A stretch of DNA of 64,000 nt from Methanomethylovorans sp041447285 (GTDB lineage Archaea; Halobacteriota; Methanosarcinia; Methanosarcinales; Methanosarcinaceae): the NCBI RefSeq assembly GCF_041447285.1, contig NZ_JBGMEB010000018.1, positions 1-64,000 on the forward strand. Direction: 5' to 3'. This document shows, piece by piece, positions 7,422 to 17,519 of this stretch. The notes below the pieces were generated by a model. That model was given only the letters and a program-made list of their open reading frames with translations. It made no database searches and had not been told where the DNA came from. How positions within the stretch are numbered: the first letter of the stretch is position 1; the number at the start of each line of letters is the position of its first letter. The position numbers were made by a program, and so were the translations under genes.

Positions 7422-10226
7422 ATGGATGTTTCTGAATTGGTAAACAAACTAAAGTCTTCAAGAAAATACGAAGGCCAGATAATGCACATTGAAGACATAC
7501 CTGCAAAGGAGCCCGTTTATAGCTCTGCTGAGCTAAAACCACTTCTCAATTACGCTTTAGGTGAAATGGGAATAAAACAGCTGTATATGCATCAGGCAGA
7601 AGCTGTGGAGAAATCCAGGGAAAGAAAAAATATAGTGCTGTCTACCAGCACCGCCAGCGGAAAATCCCTCTGCTACATGCTCCCCATATTTGAGACCATT
7701 ATGGAAGATCCTTCAGCAACCGCGCTTTACATCTCACCCCTGAATGCACTGGTAAATGACCAGCTCCAAACTTTCAGGAATTTCAGTCAGCTTATGGGAT
7801 TGGACATCAACATAAACAGGTTCATTGGAAGTATGCCTAAAGATGAAAAGGATGCTGTCAAATACAACAACCCAAGGATAGTTTTCACCAATCCTGATAT
7901 GCTTCATCTAAGCTTTCTGCAGTGGAAGCACCAATGGAAACGTTTTCTTTCAAATCTCAGGTACATCGTCCTTGATGAAAGCCATACATACAGCGGTGTA
8001 ATGGGCAGCCACATGGCAAATCTTCTCAGAAGACTGAACAGGGTATGCGATCATTATGGTGCACATCCGCAATACATCTGCTGCACAGCCACAATCGGTA
8101 ACCCTGTTCAACATACTTCTGCTTTAATAGGCAAAGATGTGGTGCTAATAGACAACGACAGCTCCGGCAGAGGACTGCAGAAATTCGTTTTCTGGAATCC
8201 CCCATTGTACCTGAAATATGGTAATTTCACCATGAGAAAAGCCAGTTTTGGAGAAACTGTAGATATTTTCACAACATTTGTCCAGAGCGGCTTCCAGACA
8301 ATCGCCTTTGCAAGATCAAGACAGAAAGTGGAAAGGATGTATATTGAATCAAAGAACACTCTTGCTCACAGAGGTGTTGAAAAAAAGATAAGTCCGTACA
8401 GAGGCGGTTACCACGGGAACGAGCGTGAGGTAATCGAGAAGGGTCTGTCCAATGGAGAAATTGCAGGAGTTATTTCCACCAATGCCCTTGAATTAGGTAT
8501 CGACATTGGAGGACTTGATGCCTGTATTATGGATGGTTTTCCAGGAACAATAATGAGTGCAAGGCAGCAGGCAGGAAGGGCAGGGCGCGGATTTGCTGAA
8601 AGTATAGTAGCGCTTGTTGCAGATCCTAATGCTCTTGACCAATATTACATGCGAAACCCACGAGACTTTTTCAGAAGACAGTGTGAAGAAGCTGTGATCA
8701 ATGTTTCTAACCGTTACATTCAGGCAGGCCATTTGCTGTGTGCCGCCAGGGAGATCCCTTTGAGAGAAGAAGATGTACAGTATTTTGGAAGCGAGTTCAG
8801 CCGTATAATAACAGTGCTTGAAGAAGAAGGATTACTGGAAGGTACTTCTGAAAAGAGGTCACTTGATACAAATGCTCACATGCATGTATCCATACGGGAT
8901 ATTGACAGTGATGCTTATACTATTATTGACAAGGCTTCCAAAAGACCTCTGGAGAACTCTCTTAGCAGGCTGCAGGCATACAGGGAAGCGTTTGAAGGTG
9001 CAGTATATATTAACAAAGGAACAGCCTATGTTGTCACTTCACTGGACCATGAAAAAAGGCAAATACACGTAGAACACACTCAGGATGAATACTATACAAG
9101 ATCAATGGTATCCTCAGACGTTTTAATAAGAGATGTTATTGAAACTAAAGCGCTGGAAACCTGCCCAGATGTAAAGGTCGGTTTTGGAAGCGTGGATGTG
9201 ACACAGCAAGTAACAGGGTACAAGAAGTTGCAGCAGCGCACAGATAAGGAACTTGGACAATCTGAACTGAAAATGCCAAAATTCACTCTTGAAACCGAAG
9301 CCCTCTGGCTTGAACTGCCCGGAAGAATGATGGGATCGGTTGCAGTATATGATAGAGATTTTGCTGGTGGGATTCATGCTATCGAACATGCCATGATAGC
9401 AATGTATCCTTTACACCTGCTCGCCGACCGCAATGATGTGGGAGGACTTTCCACACCAGAACACACTGACCTGGGAGGCAACAGCGGCATATTCGTATAT
9501 GACGGACACCAGGGAGGTGTTGGTTACGCTGAAAGCGGATATGACAAGATCGGTGAAATGCTTGAGGTCACTTTGAGGTCAATTGAAAGCTGCCCTTGTA
9601 GTGAAGGCTGCCCTTCCTGTATACAATCTCCAAAATGTGGCAACAATAACAATCCGCTGGACAAGGATGCTGCCATAATTATACTTCACAAAGTTCTCGG
9701 AAAACCCGACTATATCCCTCAGAAGAAAAAGACCGCTGGCGAGATGAAAAAGCGGGAAAAGAGTGTTATTGATATCCCTGAGAACAAAGAGAAAGTGGAG
9801 CAGAGATTTGATCCGATTAATGCTCTTAACCGAGCTCGGAGAAAACTTCGCCAGAGGCAGACAAGCACAGCAGCCGAATGGATAAAGGCCGGCATCTTGG
9901 CAGGGAAAGATAAAAAAGATCATGAACAGGCGTATGAATGCTTTGAAGCTGCTTTACAACTTGATCCAGACAATCCCAGCGCACTTCTGAACAAGGGTAT
10001 AACCTGCTTGAATCTTGGTCAGAATCAGGCTGCACTTACATGCTTCAACAGGCTTCTTAATCTGGGTGCCAACCAGAGCGTAGTATGGAAAAACAAAGGC
10101 ACTGCATTATATAGACTGGGAGATATCAAAGGAGCTGTTGGTGCATACGATGAAGCCCTCAGACTGAAACCCGACGACCAAAAAGTGCACGAACTAAAAG
10201 AAAGAGCAAAAAAGACGTTAAGGTAA
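7422..10226 (+). CDS. MrfA/Hrq1-like DExH helicase with DUF1998 domain and TPR tail
   Basis: Superfamily 2 helicase with the full motif set: TASGKS (Walker A), DESH (Walker B), CTATIG (motif III), TNALELGIDIGG (V) and QQAGRAGRG (VI). A C-terminal DUF1998/MZB region carries four metal-binding cysteines in SCPCSEGCPSCIQSPKCG (about residue 722). MrfA of Bacillus and yeast Hrq1 with this layout unwind 3'-5' and act in mitomycin or crosslink repair. After residue about 820 come TPR units (YECFEAALQLDPDNPSALLN and following), an uncommon addition. The frame extends to 7329, but Met 7422 fits family N-termini better. It stands alone on the plus strand. Confidence 0.85.
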   Translation: MDVSELVNKLKSSRKYEGQIMHIEDIPAKEPVYSSAELKPLLNYALGEMGIKQLYMHQAEAVEKSRERKNIVLSTSTASGKSLCYMLPIFETIMEDPSATALYISPLNALVNDQLQTFRNFSQLMGLDININRFIGSMPKDEKDAVKYNNPRIVFTNPDMLHLSFLQWKHQWKRFLSNLRYIVLDESHTYSGVMGSHMANLLRRLNRVCDHYGAHPQYICCTATIGNPVQHTSALIGKDVVLIDNDSSGRGLQKFVFWNPPLYLKYGNFTMRKASFGETVDIFTTFVQSGFQTIAFARSRQKVERMYIESKNTLAHRGVEKKISPYRGGYHGNEREVIEKGLSNGEIAGVISTNALELGIDIGGLDACIMDGFPGTIMSARQQAGRAGRGFAESIVALVADPNALDQYYMRNPRDFFRRQCEEAVINVSNRYIQAGHLLCAAREIPLREEDVQYFGSEFSRIITVLEEEGLLEGTSEKRSLDTNAHMHVSIRDIDSDAYTIIDKASKRPLENSLSRLQAYREAFEGAVYINKGTAYVVTSLDHEKRQIHVEHTQDEYYTRSMVSSDVLIRDVIETKALETCPDVKVGFGSVDVTQQVTGYKKLQQRTDKELGQSELKMPKFTLETEALWLELPGRMMGSVAVYDRDFAGGIHAIEHAMIAMYPLHLLADRNDVGGLSTPEHTDLGGNSGIFVYDGHQGGVGYAESGYDKIGEMLEVTLRSIESCPCSEGCPSCIQSPKCGNNNNPLDKDAAIIILHKVLGKPDYIPQKKKTAGEMKKREKSVIDIPENKEKVEQRFDPINALNRARRKLRQRQTSTAAEWIKAGILAGKDKKDHEQAYECFEAALQLDPDNPSALLNKGITCLNLGQNQAALTCFNRLLNLGANQSVVWKNKGTALYRLGDIKGAVGAYDEALRLKPDDQKVHELKERAKKTLR

Positions 10227-10369
10227 CATTAAGAGGAAAGAATATATCTCTTATAACCATTAACTAAGTGGACCAAAACTTTATATAATGAAAGTGTCAC
10301 CTATTGACAGATTTTTAAATCAAGCAGTAAGTAGCGAATTATTCTTAGAAGCTGCGTAATGGATGGAAA

Positions 10370-11149
10370 ATGTCGGTCAAACATCTTGCAAACCTGTATG
10401 CTTACAGACAACTGATATGGCAATTAGCTTGGAGCGAGTTCAAACTAAGGTATAAGAACTCTATTTTAGGATATTTCTGGTCTTTGCTAGAACCTCTGCT
10501 AATGCTTACGGTCCTTTATTATGTGTTTTCACACCTTATGAAAATGCAGATAGAAAATTACCAGCTTTTCCTTTTATTGGGTATTATTATCTGGAATTTC
10601 CTAAGCAGAGCAACCAGCATAGGAATGAACTGCATTGTTGGGAAAGCAAGCCTCATTAAAAAAGTATATTTCCCCAGGGATATATTTGTGATCTCAGCGT
10701 GCATAACCGCATTGCTCATGAGCGTGTTCGAGTCACTGGTTTTCATAATATACATGATCTATTTTAAAGTGTCTCTCTCTGTGTACATACTTGAAGCCCC
10801 TATCATTTTGATTTGCCTTTTGATCCTTTCCATCGGTCTTTCTTTGGCCTTAGCAGCTCTTAATGTGCTTTACCGGGATGTGCAATTTATCTGGGCTGTA
10901 CTTTTGCAGGCAGGCTATTTTGCAACACCTATAATGTATGCCGTTGATATATTCCCGGAGAATTTACGTGCGATCGTACTTCTCAATCCGGTTGCAAGAG
11001 TAATTGTTGCTGCACGACAGACAATAATCTATTCAGCATCTGCACAAACAAACGATCTGATATTCATGGGTGTTGCATCGATAATTATTCTGTTCATAGG
11101 GTATGCTATATTCAATAAGATAGAAACTCGATTTGCGGAGGAGATTTAA
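10370..11149 (+). CDS. ABC-2 polysaccharide export permease (Wzm/TagG-like)
   Basis: Six-helix ABC-2 permease of 259 residues, with the N-terminal hallmark WSEFKLRYKNSILGYFWSLLEPL and NPVARVIVAARQ near the end. Wzm/TagG proteins form the membrane channel that exports lipid-linked glycans. Its stop codon abuts the ATG of the ATPase gene, the usual Wzm-Wzt arrangement. The ATG at 10370 lacks a clear SD; a purine-rich ggatgg precedes it. Confidence 0.9.
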   Translation: MSVKHLANLYAYRQLIWQLAWSEFKLRYKNSILGYFWSLLEPLLMLTVLYYVFSHLMKMQIENYQLFLLLGIIIWNFLSRATSIGMNCIVGKASLIKKVYFPRDIFVISACITALLMSVFESLVFIIYMIYFKVSLSVYILEAPIILICLLILSIGLSLALAALNVLYRDVQFIWAVLLQAGYFATPIMYAVDIFPENLRAIVLLNPVARVIVAARQTIIYSASAQTNDLIFMGVASIIILFIGYAIFNKIETRFAEEI

Positions 11150-12379
11150 ATGTCAGTGATCGAAGTTGAGAAACTGGAGAAATCTTTCCGCATCCCACAT
11201 GAAAAAAGAACTACACTTTTCGAGGCTCTTACTGGTGTATTCAAGCCTGAATCATATGAAGTGTTCAATGCTTTGCAGGACATTAATTTCGATGTTAAAG
11301 AAGGTGAATTCTTTGGAATTATTGGAGAGAACGGAAGCGGTAAAAGCACTCTCCTGAAGATAATTGCAGGTATCTTGTATCCTTCAGCAGGTGATGTGCG
11401 TATCCGCAAGAAAGTTACACCTTTCCTTGAGCTTGGCGTGGGATTTCAACCCGATATGACAGCCGTAGAGAACATAAAAACCTATGGTACTATAATGGGA
11501 ATGTCAAAGCACGATATCAAGTCAAGAACAGATGACATTTTAGAATTTGCGGGGCTGGAGAAATTCAGGGATGCTAAATTAAAGAACTTTTCTTCCGGAA
11601 TGCAGGTAAGACTTGCTTTTTCCACTGCGATCCAGACAGATCCAGAGATATTGCTGATGGATGAGGTACTCGCGGTAGGCGATATGGATTTCCAACAGAA
11701 ATGCCTGGATGTCCTGAACAATTATCGCAAACAAGGAGTAACGATCGTATTTGTTTCACATGACCTTGGTTCTGTCAGAAGGTTCTGTGACAGGACTTTG
11801 CTACTGCATAAGGGGCAGCAAGTTGCATTAGGTGAAACGGGTGAAGTAATAGATAAGTACGTTTATGGGGAACAAGATAAAAACATTCAAGAACCTGCTG
11901 CTACTGCTGTTGAAAACAATCCTGGAACCCAAATAGAAGATACAAGTATCGTTAACAACTCCCGATGGGGAGACCAAAAGATAGAGATAGAAAAAGTAGA
12001 ATTCTACGATAAGTTCGGTAATGTAAGTAACAGGTTCAATTCCTTTGATACAATGACCATAAGGATCTTTTATCATGCTCATGAAAAAGTTCTTGACCCT
12101 ATTTTTGGTATTGCTCTGTATTCTGAAAAAGGAGAGAATCTTTATGGTACGAATACGGAACTTAGAAACATAACGATCGATTCTATTGAAGGTAAAGGCC
12201 ATATAGACCTTAAGATAGAGAGCATCTCTATGCTCTCCGGAAGATTTCTATTAACTGTAGCTATACATAGTCGTACACATAATCCTTATGACTGGCATGA
12301 TAAACTATACCATTTTGATGTGATCCCGACAAGCAGGGATGCAGGCCTATTCGATGTGCCTTGTAAATGGATAATATAA
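11150..12379 (+). CDS. ABC ATPase with Wzt C-terminal glycan-binding domain
   Basis: ATP-binding subunit of the glycan exporter. Walker A GENGSGKST (about 63-71), signature FSSGMQVRL, Walker B EILLMDEVLAVGD and a switch histidine in VSHDLG. Residues about 265-405 form a beta-rich extension like the Wzt_C domain, which in Gram-negative bacteria binds the modified non-reducing end of finished chains. A strong SD (GGAGGAG) lies seven bases before the ATG. The 3' end overlaps possible starts of the methyltransferase gene. The domain composition points to export of chains capped by a terminal modification. Confidence 0.9.
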   Translation: MSVIEVEKLEKSFRIPHEKRTTLFEALTGVFKPESYEVFNALQDINFDVKEGEFFGIIGENGSGKSTLLKIIAGILYPSAGDVRIRKKVTPFLELGVGFQPDMTAVENIKTYGTIMGMSKHDIKSRTDDILEFAGLEKFRDAKLKNFSSGMQVRLAFSTAIQTDPEILLMDEVLAVGDMDFQQKCLDVLNNYRKQGVTIVFVSHDLGSVRRFCDRTLLLHKGQQVALGETGEVIDKYVYGEQDKNIQEPAATAVENNPGTQIEDTSIVNNSRWGDQKIEIEKVEFYDKFGNVSNRFNSFDTMTIRIFYHAHEKVLDPIFGIALYSEKGENLYGTNTELRNITIDSIEGKGHIDLKIESISMLSGRFLLTVAIHSRTHNPYDWHDKLYHFDVIPTSRDAGLFDVPCKWII

Positions 12380-13899
12380 TGGTGGGAATTACATTTATGA
12401 ATACTTTTGAGATCAATGATGAAGAAGTGAATGTTGAAGAAATCATGAGAATGATCCGTGAAAACATCATTAAGCGGAAAGAACAAGGGACCTATCCGCC
12501 CCCACTTGAAGAAGCCAACAAACAGCTGATCTCAAATCAAAAGATTTCAATGGGAGAAATAAAAGGAGAGGTTGCTGATGACCTTGCTGCCCTGAATAGA
12601 AACTGTGATATTCAGAATAACAGCTATGTTATTAGTTCCCATCGTCCTGTTGTAGGAAAAGTACTCGTCAAAGGCAGAGAAGTCGTACATGGGGAAGTAC
12701 GAAGATATGTGGACCCGATGATCTTTAAGCAGATTGAATTCAACCAAAATGCTTCTAAAGTGCTTACTAATACAGCTAATCGGCTTTCATTGATCGAAAA
12801 TGAAATTGGTTTTGAAAGTGAAGAAGCAAAGCAATCCTGTTTTGAATCCAAGAGCCTGAAACTGCAACTTAAAGAGACGAATGAGAAACTCTTACAATTA
12901 GATAAAGAAACCGATGAACGACTATTTGAGGTCGAAGACAGGTTGCGTGCCCTGAAACAACAGATCAGTGATGAGGTAGCAGTCAACAGAAAAATGTATG
13001 AAATGGCCGAGCAGGTCCGAAATGATGTAAACACACTTCTTTCCCAGTTGAAGAATGAAATCAGGGAAGAAAACGAAGAGAGAATTCATTCACTTGTTTT
13101 GGCAATGAGTGATGATATCAGGACAAAAGCATGGCTTAGTAATTTGCTTGATGAAAAGAATTCACGTGGAATCTCACAGACGGAGATATTTTTACAGCCA
13201 CCTCACGTGGATACTGGGGTGAATTACTTTGTTTTCGAGGAAAAGTTCCGTGGGGCCAGAGAGGAAATTGCTCAACGACAAACTGCTTTTCTCAGCTATT
13301 TTGAAGGGTGTAAAAATGTACTTGACATTGGCTGTGGTAGAGGAGAATTCCTTGAAACTATGCATAAACACGGAATAGGTGCCTGTGGAGTGGATCTTGA
13401 TGAAACAATGGTAGATTTCTGTCGTTCAAAGGGTCTTGAAGTGGAACTAGAGGATGCATTTGATTATTTGGAAAAACTAGAAGATGCAAGTCTCGATGGT
13501 ATATTTATAGACCAGGTGGTTGAACACCTTGAGCCTGCATATCTTGTCAGATTACTGAAACTGTGCTTCCAAAAGATGAAATATGGATTTTATCTTATAG
13601 CAGAGACAGTGAATCCATTATCATTCTCCTCGTTTGCAAATTTCTATATTGATCTTACCCACATCAAGCCTGTTCATCCGGAAACATTGAAATTCCTGTT
13701 AGAGTCCACAGGTTTTAGAGAAGTCAGACCTGTATTTTCATCACCGCTACCAGAAACCATGAGACTTCAGAAGCTTGTGCCAAATGAGGGAGTTACAGAT
13801 ATAGAAAGACATCAGGTTGATGTTTACAACCGGAACATAGAAATGCTAAATAATACTCTTTACGGGGCACAGGATTACGCGATGATTGGAAAGAAATAA
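12379..13899 (+). CDS. Coiled-coil protein with C-terminal SAM methyltransferase
   Basis: Residues about 125-245 are strongly heptad-like (rich in Glu, Lys, Leu, for example LKQQISDEVAVNRKMYEMAE) and probably form a long coiled coil. Residues about 310-470 are a class I SAM-dependent methyltransferase with NVLDIGCGRGEFLE, GVDLDETM and IFIDQVVEHL. The gene follows wzt with a TAATG overlap; starts at 12367, 12379 or 12397 are possible (GGTGG before 12397). In WbdD a methyltransferase plus coiled-coil ruler caps O-antigen and sets chain length. The domain order here is reversed and no kinase is present. Glycan capping is inferred from context. Confidence 0.8.
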   Translation: MVGITFMNTFEINDEEVNVEEIMRMIRENIIKRKEQGTYPPPLEEANKQLISNQKISMGEIKGEVADDLAALNRNCDIQNNSYVISSHRPVVGKVLVKGREVVHGEVRRYVDPMIFKQIEFNQNASKVLTNTANRLSLIENEIGFESEEAKQSCFESKSLKLQLKETNEKLLQLDKETDERLFEVEDRLRALKQQISDEVAVNRKMYEMAEQVRNDVNTLLSQLKNEIREENEERIHSLVLAMSDDIRTKAWLSNLLDEKNSRGISQTEIFLQPPHVDTGVNYFVFEEKFRGAREEIAQRQTAFLSYFEGCKNVLDIGCGRGEFLETMHKHGIGACGVDLDETMVDFCRSKGLEVELEDAFDYLEKLEDASLDGIFIDQVVEHLEPAYLVRLLKLCFQKMKYGFYLIAETVNPLSFSSFANFYIDLTHIKPVHPETLKFLLESTGFREVRPVFSSPLPETMRLQKLVPNEGVTDIERHQVDVYNRNIEMLNNTLYGAQDYAMIGKK

Positions 13900-13949
13900 T
13901 CTAATCTAAATATTATATGTTGGCAGTGTGCAAATCCTTGACTGATAAA

Positions 13950-15119
13950 ATGAAAATAGCGTTTGTTATACCATGGTATGGAGACATTCCCGGCGGTGCT
14001 GAGGCAGAGTGCAGACTCACTGCCGAAAACCTACAAAAGAGTGGAGTGGATGTTGAAATACTCACCACCTGTGTGAAACAGTTTTTAAGTGACTGGAATA
14101 CAGATTACTACAAGGAAGGAACATACATAGAAAACGGCATAACCGTAAGGCGTTTCATTGTTCGTAAAAGGGATACTAACAAATTTGACCAGGTAAATTT
14201 CAAACTAATGAATAATTGCAGTATCTCTCCAATAGAAGAGCAGATCTATATGGAGAATATGATAAACAGCGATAATCTATACTCATACATAAGAGATCAT
14301 GGTAATGAATATGATTATTTCTTCTTTATCCCATATATGTTTGGAACCACTTACTATGGCTCACAAATATATCCTCATAAATCGATATTGATACCCTGCT
14401 TGCATGATGAAAGCTATGCATATATGGACATCTTCAAAGATATGTTCAAAGATGTCAAAGCAGTAATATACAATTCTGAGCCCGAGAAAGAACTTGCAAA
14501 TCAAATCTATGATATCAAAGGGCATCAACTCGTTCTGGGTGCAGGAATGAATACAGATATTTCGCATAATGGCCAGAGGTTTCGAGAAAAATATGATCTA
14601 AAGGACGATTTCCTCCTGTATGCAGGAAGAAGAGACTCGGGGAAAAATGTATCTATGCTTCTTGAATACTTTACCAGATACAAAGAGTCATATGGTGGCG
14701 AACTGAAACTGATACTTATAGGCAAAGGGGAAATTGATATTCCTAAAGGGCATCAGCATGATGTCATTGATCTGGGATTTGTTCCACCTCAGGATAAATT
14801 CGATGCTTATGCGGCTGCAACCTTGTTCTGCATGCCATCACTTAATGAAAGCTTCTCTATTGTAATTATGGAAGCATGGCTCTGTGGTACACCTGTTTTA
14901 GTGCATGCAGGCTGCGAAGTGACTAAAGATCACTGTATAAAAAGTAATGGCGGACTCTATTTTGGGGACTATGATGAATTCGAAGAATGTGTTAAATATT
15001 TCCTGACACATCCCACCAAGAGAGATCTGATGGCACAGAATGGAAAGAAATATGTGATCGGGAACTATAGCTGGGAAACAGTTATAAGGGGATATAAAAA
15101 CCTATTAGGTGTGGTCTAA
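13950..15119 (+). CDS. GT4-type glycosyltransferase
   Basis: GT-B glycosyltransferase. The N-terminal Rossmann half begins MKIAFVIPWYGDIPGGAEA. The C-terminal donor-binding half has LYAGRRDSGKN and MPSLNESFSIVIMEAWLCGTPV, the family-4 EX7E region. It ends with SWETVIRGYKNLL. It is a clear paralogue of the gene at 16176-17432, sharing the GGAE motif, ILTTC/VITTC and the GGLYFGDYDEF C-terminus. The frame extends to 13917, but Met 13950 fits the family start. The donor sugar cannot be read from sequence. Confidence 0.85.
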   Translation: MKIAFVIPWYGDIPGGAEAECRLTAENLQKSGVDVEILTTCVKQFLSDWNTDYYKEGTYIENGITVRRFIVRKRDTNKFDQVNFKLMNNCSISPIEEQIYMENMINSDNLYSYIRDHGNEYDYFFFIPYMFGTTYYGSQIYPHKSILIPCLHDESYAYMDIFKDMFKDVKAVIYNSEPEKELANQIYDIKGHQLVLGAGMNTDISHNGQRFREKYDLKDDFLLYAGRRDSGKNVSMLLEYFTRYKESYGGELKLILIGKGEIDIPKGHQHDVIDLGFVPPQDKFDAYAAATLFCMPSLNESFSIVIMEAWLCGTPVLVHAGCEVTKDHCIKSNGGLYFGDYDEFEECVKYFLTHPTKRDLMAQNGKKYVIGNYSWETVIRGYKNLLGVV

Positions 15120-15120
15120 A

Positions 15121-16182
15121 ATGGAGATTCATCAAATATTACCAACAATATCTTCTGGGGATGCAATTGGAAATGAAGTATTACTAATAAGGGATATTCT
15201 AAGGGGTTGGGGATATGAATCTGAAATATATGCACAAAATGTACATAAATCAATTGATTGTGCAAGTTTTTATCTGGATCACGAAAAGAGATCTTCTAAA
15301 AATAACATTCTGATTTATCATTTTTCCATAGGGTCAGAGGTTTCAAAATATGTAATGAAAGCTCCCGATAAAAAGATAATGATATATCATAATGTTACTC
15401 CTCCTCATTTTTTCTATAATATAAATGATAACCTTGCAATGGCTTTAGGAGCAGGAAGAGATGAGCTTAAATTGCTTGCTGATAAAATAGATATAGCCCT
15501 TGGAGTATCAGAATATAATCGTTTAGAACTGGAAAAAATGGGATATCGTGAAACAGAAGTATTACCTTTGATCATTGATCTCTCAAAATATGATAAATAT
15601 AACCAAGGATTGATAACAAAATATAATGATGGCTGGACGAATATTCTCTTTGTAGGGAGAATAGCTCCAAATAAAAAACAAGAAGATATCATCAAATGCT
15701 TCTACTATTATAAGGCCATTAATCCACGTTCAAGGCTCTTTTTAGTTGGCGGGTTCAACGGATGCGAAGTTTACTATGAACAGTTGCAGAATTTAATCAA
15801 AGGACTGAAAATAAAAGATATACATATAATAGGAATGGTTGATTTTGCAGACCTTATTTCTTATTACATGCTTGCTGATGTATTTCTCTGTATGAGTGAA
15901 CATGAAGGTTTTAGTGTACCTTTGATAGAAAGTATGCATTTTGGTATTCCCATCATTGCCTATAACTCAACGGCTGTGCCATATACAATGGGTGGAGCTG
16001 GTATTTTAGTAAACAAAAAATGCTATCCGGAAATAGCTGAAATGATCGACTTAGTAATTACAGATGATAATTTCCGGGACAAAATAATAAGAAGACAGAA
16101 TATCAGAATAAAGGACTTCAGTTATGAAAAAACAATGGCCCTCTTTAAAGATCAGCTAAATAAGGTGATCCACAAATGGTAA
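15121..16182 (+). CDS. GT4-type glycosyltransferase
   Basis: A 353-residue GT-B enzyme: N-terminal IHQILPTISSGDAIGNEV, C-terminal ILFVGRIAPNKKQEDII and CMSEHEGFSVPLIESM with the EX7E-type donor site. Its nearest neighbours in the operon are a different subfamily. The Met at 15121 has an SD-like AGGTGTGG spanning the end of the previous gene, so I prefer it to the frame start at 15109. The stop overlaps the next gene by seven bases, indicating translational coupling. Confidence 0.85.
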   Translation: MEIHQILPTISSGDAIGNEVLLIRDILRGWGYESEIYAQNVHKSIDCASFYLDHEKRSSKNNILIYHFSIGSEVSKYVMKAPDKKIMIYHNVTPPHFFYNINDNLAMALGAGRDELKLLADKIDIALGVSEYNRLELEKMGYRETEVLPLIIDLSKYDKYNQGLITKYNDGWTNILFVGRIAPNKKQEDIIKCFYYYKAINPRSRLFLVGGFNGCEVYYEQLQNLIKGLKIKDIHIIGMVDFADLISYYMLADVFLCMSEHEGFSVPLIESMHFGIPIIAYNSTAVPYTMGGAGILVNKKCYPEIAEMIDLVITDDNFRDKIIRRQNIRIKDFSYEKTMALFKDQLNKVIHKW

Positions 16183-17432
16183 AGAGAATTGGCCATGATT
16201 CAAATGTTCTTTTACCTGAAGAAACACAAGATCAAAATAAGAATAATGATCAGATAAGAAAATCTTATAAGATAGCATTTGTTGTCCAAAGATATGGACT
16301 TGAGATAAATGGAGGTGCGGAATTCCTTTGCAGGGATGTGGCAGAGCACCTTTCAAAATATTGTGACATAGATGTAATTACTACATGTGCAATTGATTAC
16401 GTCACATGGAAAAATGAGTATGAACCCGGAGAATCATGCATAAATGGTGTATATGTCAAAAGATTCCCAGTAGATTTCCCAAGAGAAACAAAACGCTTTA
16501 ATAAATGTTCTGAAAAAGTATTATGCAAAGAGCATTCTATCGACGAAGAAATCGAATGGATGAAACTGCAAGGTCCTTACTCCTCTAAACTTTTCCAGTA
16601 TATCGAAGAGAAAAAAGATATTTATGATTATTTCTTTTTTTTCACATATCTGTATTGTACAACCTTCTTTGGGCTCCCACTTGTTGCTGATAAAGCGATT
16701 CTGGTTCCTGCTGCACATGATGAACCACCCATTTATCTTTCTATTTTTAATGACTTGTTTCATAAACCCAGGGCAATCATGTACAACACAAAGGAAGAAA
16801 AGGATTTTGTGTTACGAAAATTCCAGAATGGAAACATCCCCTATGATGTGGCTGGTTCCGGAGTATCTCTTTCTGAATATCTGGAAAACAATAATTCCAA
16901 GATGAGCATTAAAGAGAATTTCATAACCTATATCGGCAGAATTGACGAATCTAAAGGATGTGGAGAATTATTTGGATTTTTCAAAAAATACAAAGAAGAG
17001 AGTCATTCTCCCATTAAACTTGTAGTTTTGGGAAAAGCTATTATGAAAATACCGTCTCACCCAGACATTGCATACTTAGGTTTTGTTTCTGAAGAGGAAA
17101 AATACAACACCCTTAAAAATTGCGATGTGCTTATAATGCCATCAAAATACGAGAGTTTATCCATAGTACTACTTGAAGCATGGCTTTGCAAAAAACCTGT
17201 GCTGGTAAATGGACAGTGTGAAGTGCTGAAGGGACAATGTATCCGAAGCAATGGAGGTCTTTGGTATGAGAATTACGAAGAGTTCAGTGAATGCCTTAAT
17301 TTGTTGCTTGCTGATGAAAATCTAAGAGATCAGCTTGGCAATAGGGGCAGGGAATTTGTGGATATGAATTATAGCTGGGAAAACATTGAGAAGAAGTACC
17401 TGGATTTGATAGAAATAATGACAGAGCAATAA
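16176..17432 (+). CDS. GT4-type glycosyltransferase, paralogue of the gene at 13950
   Basis: GT-B enzyme with about 30 extra N-terminal residues before YKIAFVVQRYGLEINGGAEF. The donor half has ITYIGRIDESKGCGEL and MPSKYESLSIVLLEAWLCKKPV. The last third mirrors the gene at 13950 (RSNGGLWYENYEEFSECL; NYSWENIEKKYLDL), so the two arose by duplication with an unrelated glycosyltransferase between them. It is the last gene of the exporter operon; a convergent membrane gene follows. Confidence 0.85.
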   Translation: MVKRIGHDSNVLLPEETQDQNKNNDQIRKSYKIAFVVQRYGLEINGGAEFLCRDVAEHLSKYCDIDVITTCAIDYVTWKNEYEPGESCINGVYVKRFPVDFPRETKRFNKCSEKVLCKEHSIDEEIEWMKLQGPYSSKLFQYIEEKKDIYDYFFFFTYLYCTTFFGLPLVADKAILVPAAHDEPPIYLSIFNDLFHKPRAIMYNTKEEKDFVLRKFQNGNIPYDVAGSGVSLSEYLENNNSKMSIKENFITYIGRIDESKGCGELFGFFKKYKEESHSPIKLVVLGKAIMKIPSHPDIAYLGFVSEEEKYNTLKNCDVLIMPSKYESLSIVLLEAWLCKKPVLVNGQCEVLKGQCIRSNGGLWYENYEEFSECLNLLLADENLRDQLGNRGREFVDMNYSWENIEKKYLDLIEIMTEQ

Positions 17433-17519
17433 AGTAATGTAAGTTACTGTCTTATTTATTCCTATTTAGTACTTTCTTCAGAAGGGAGAAAAATTAACCA
17501 GAGATTACAAAGCTTTTTC

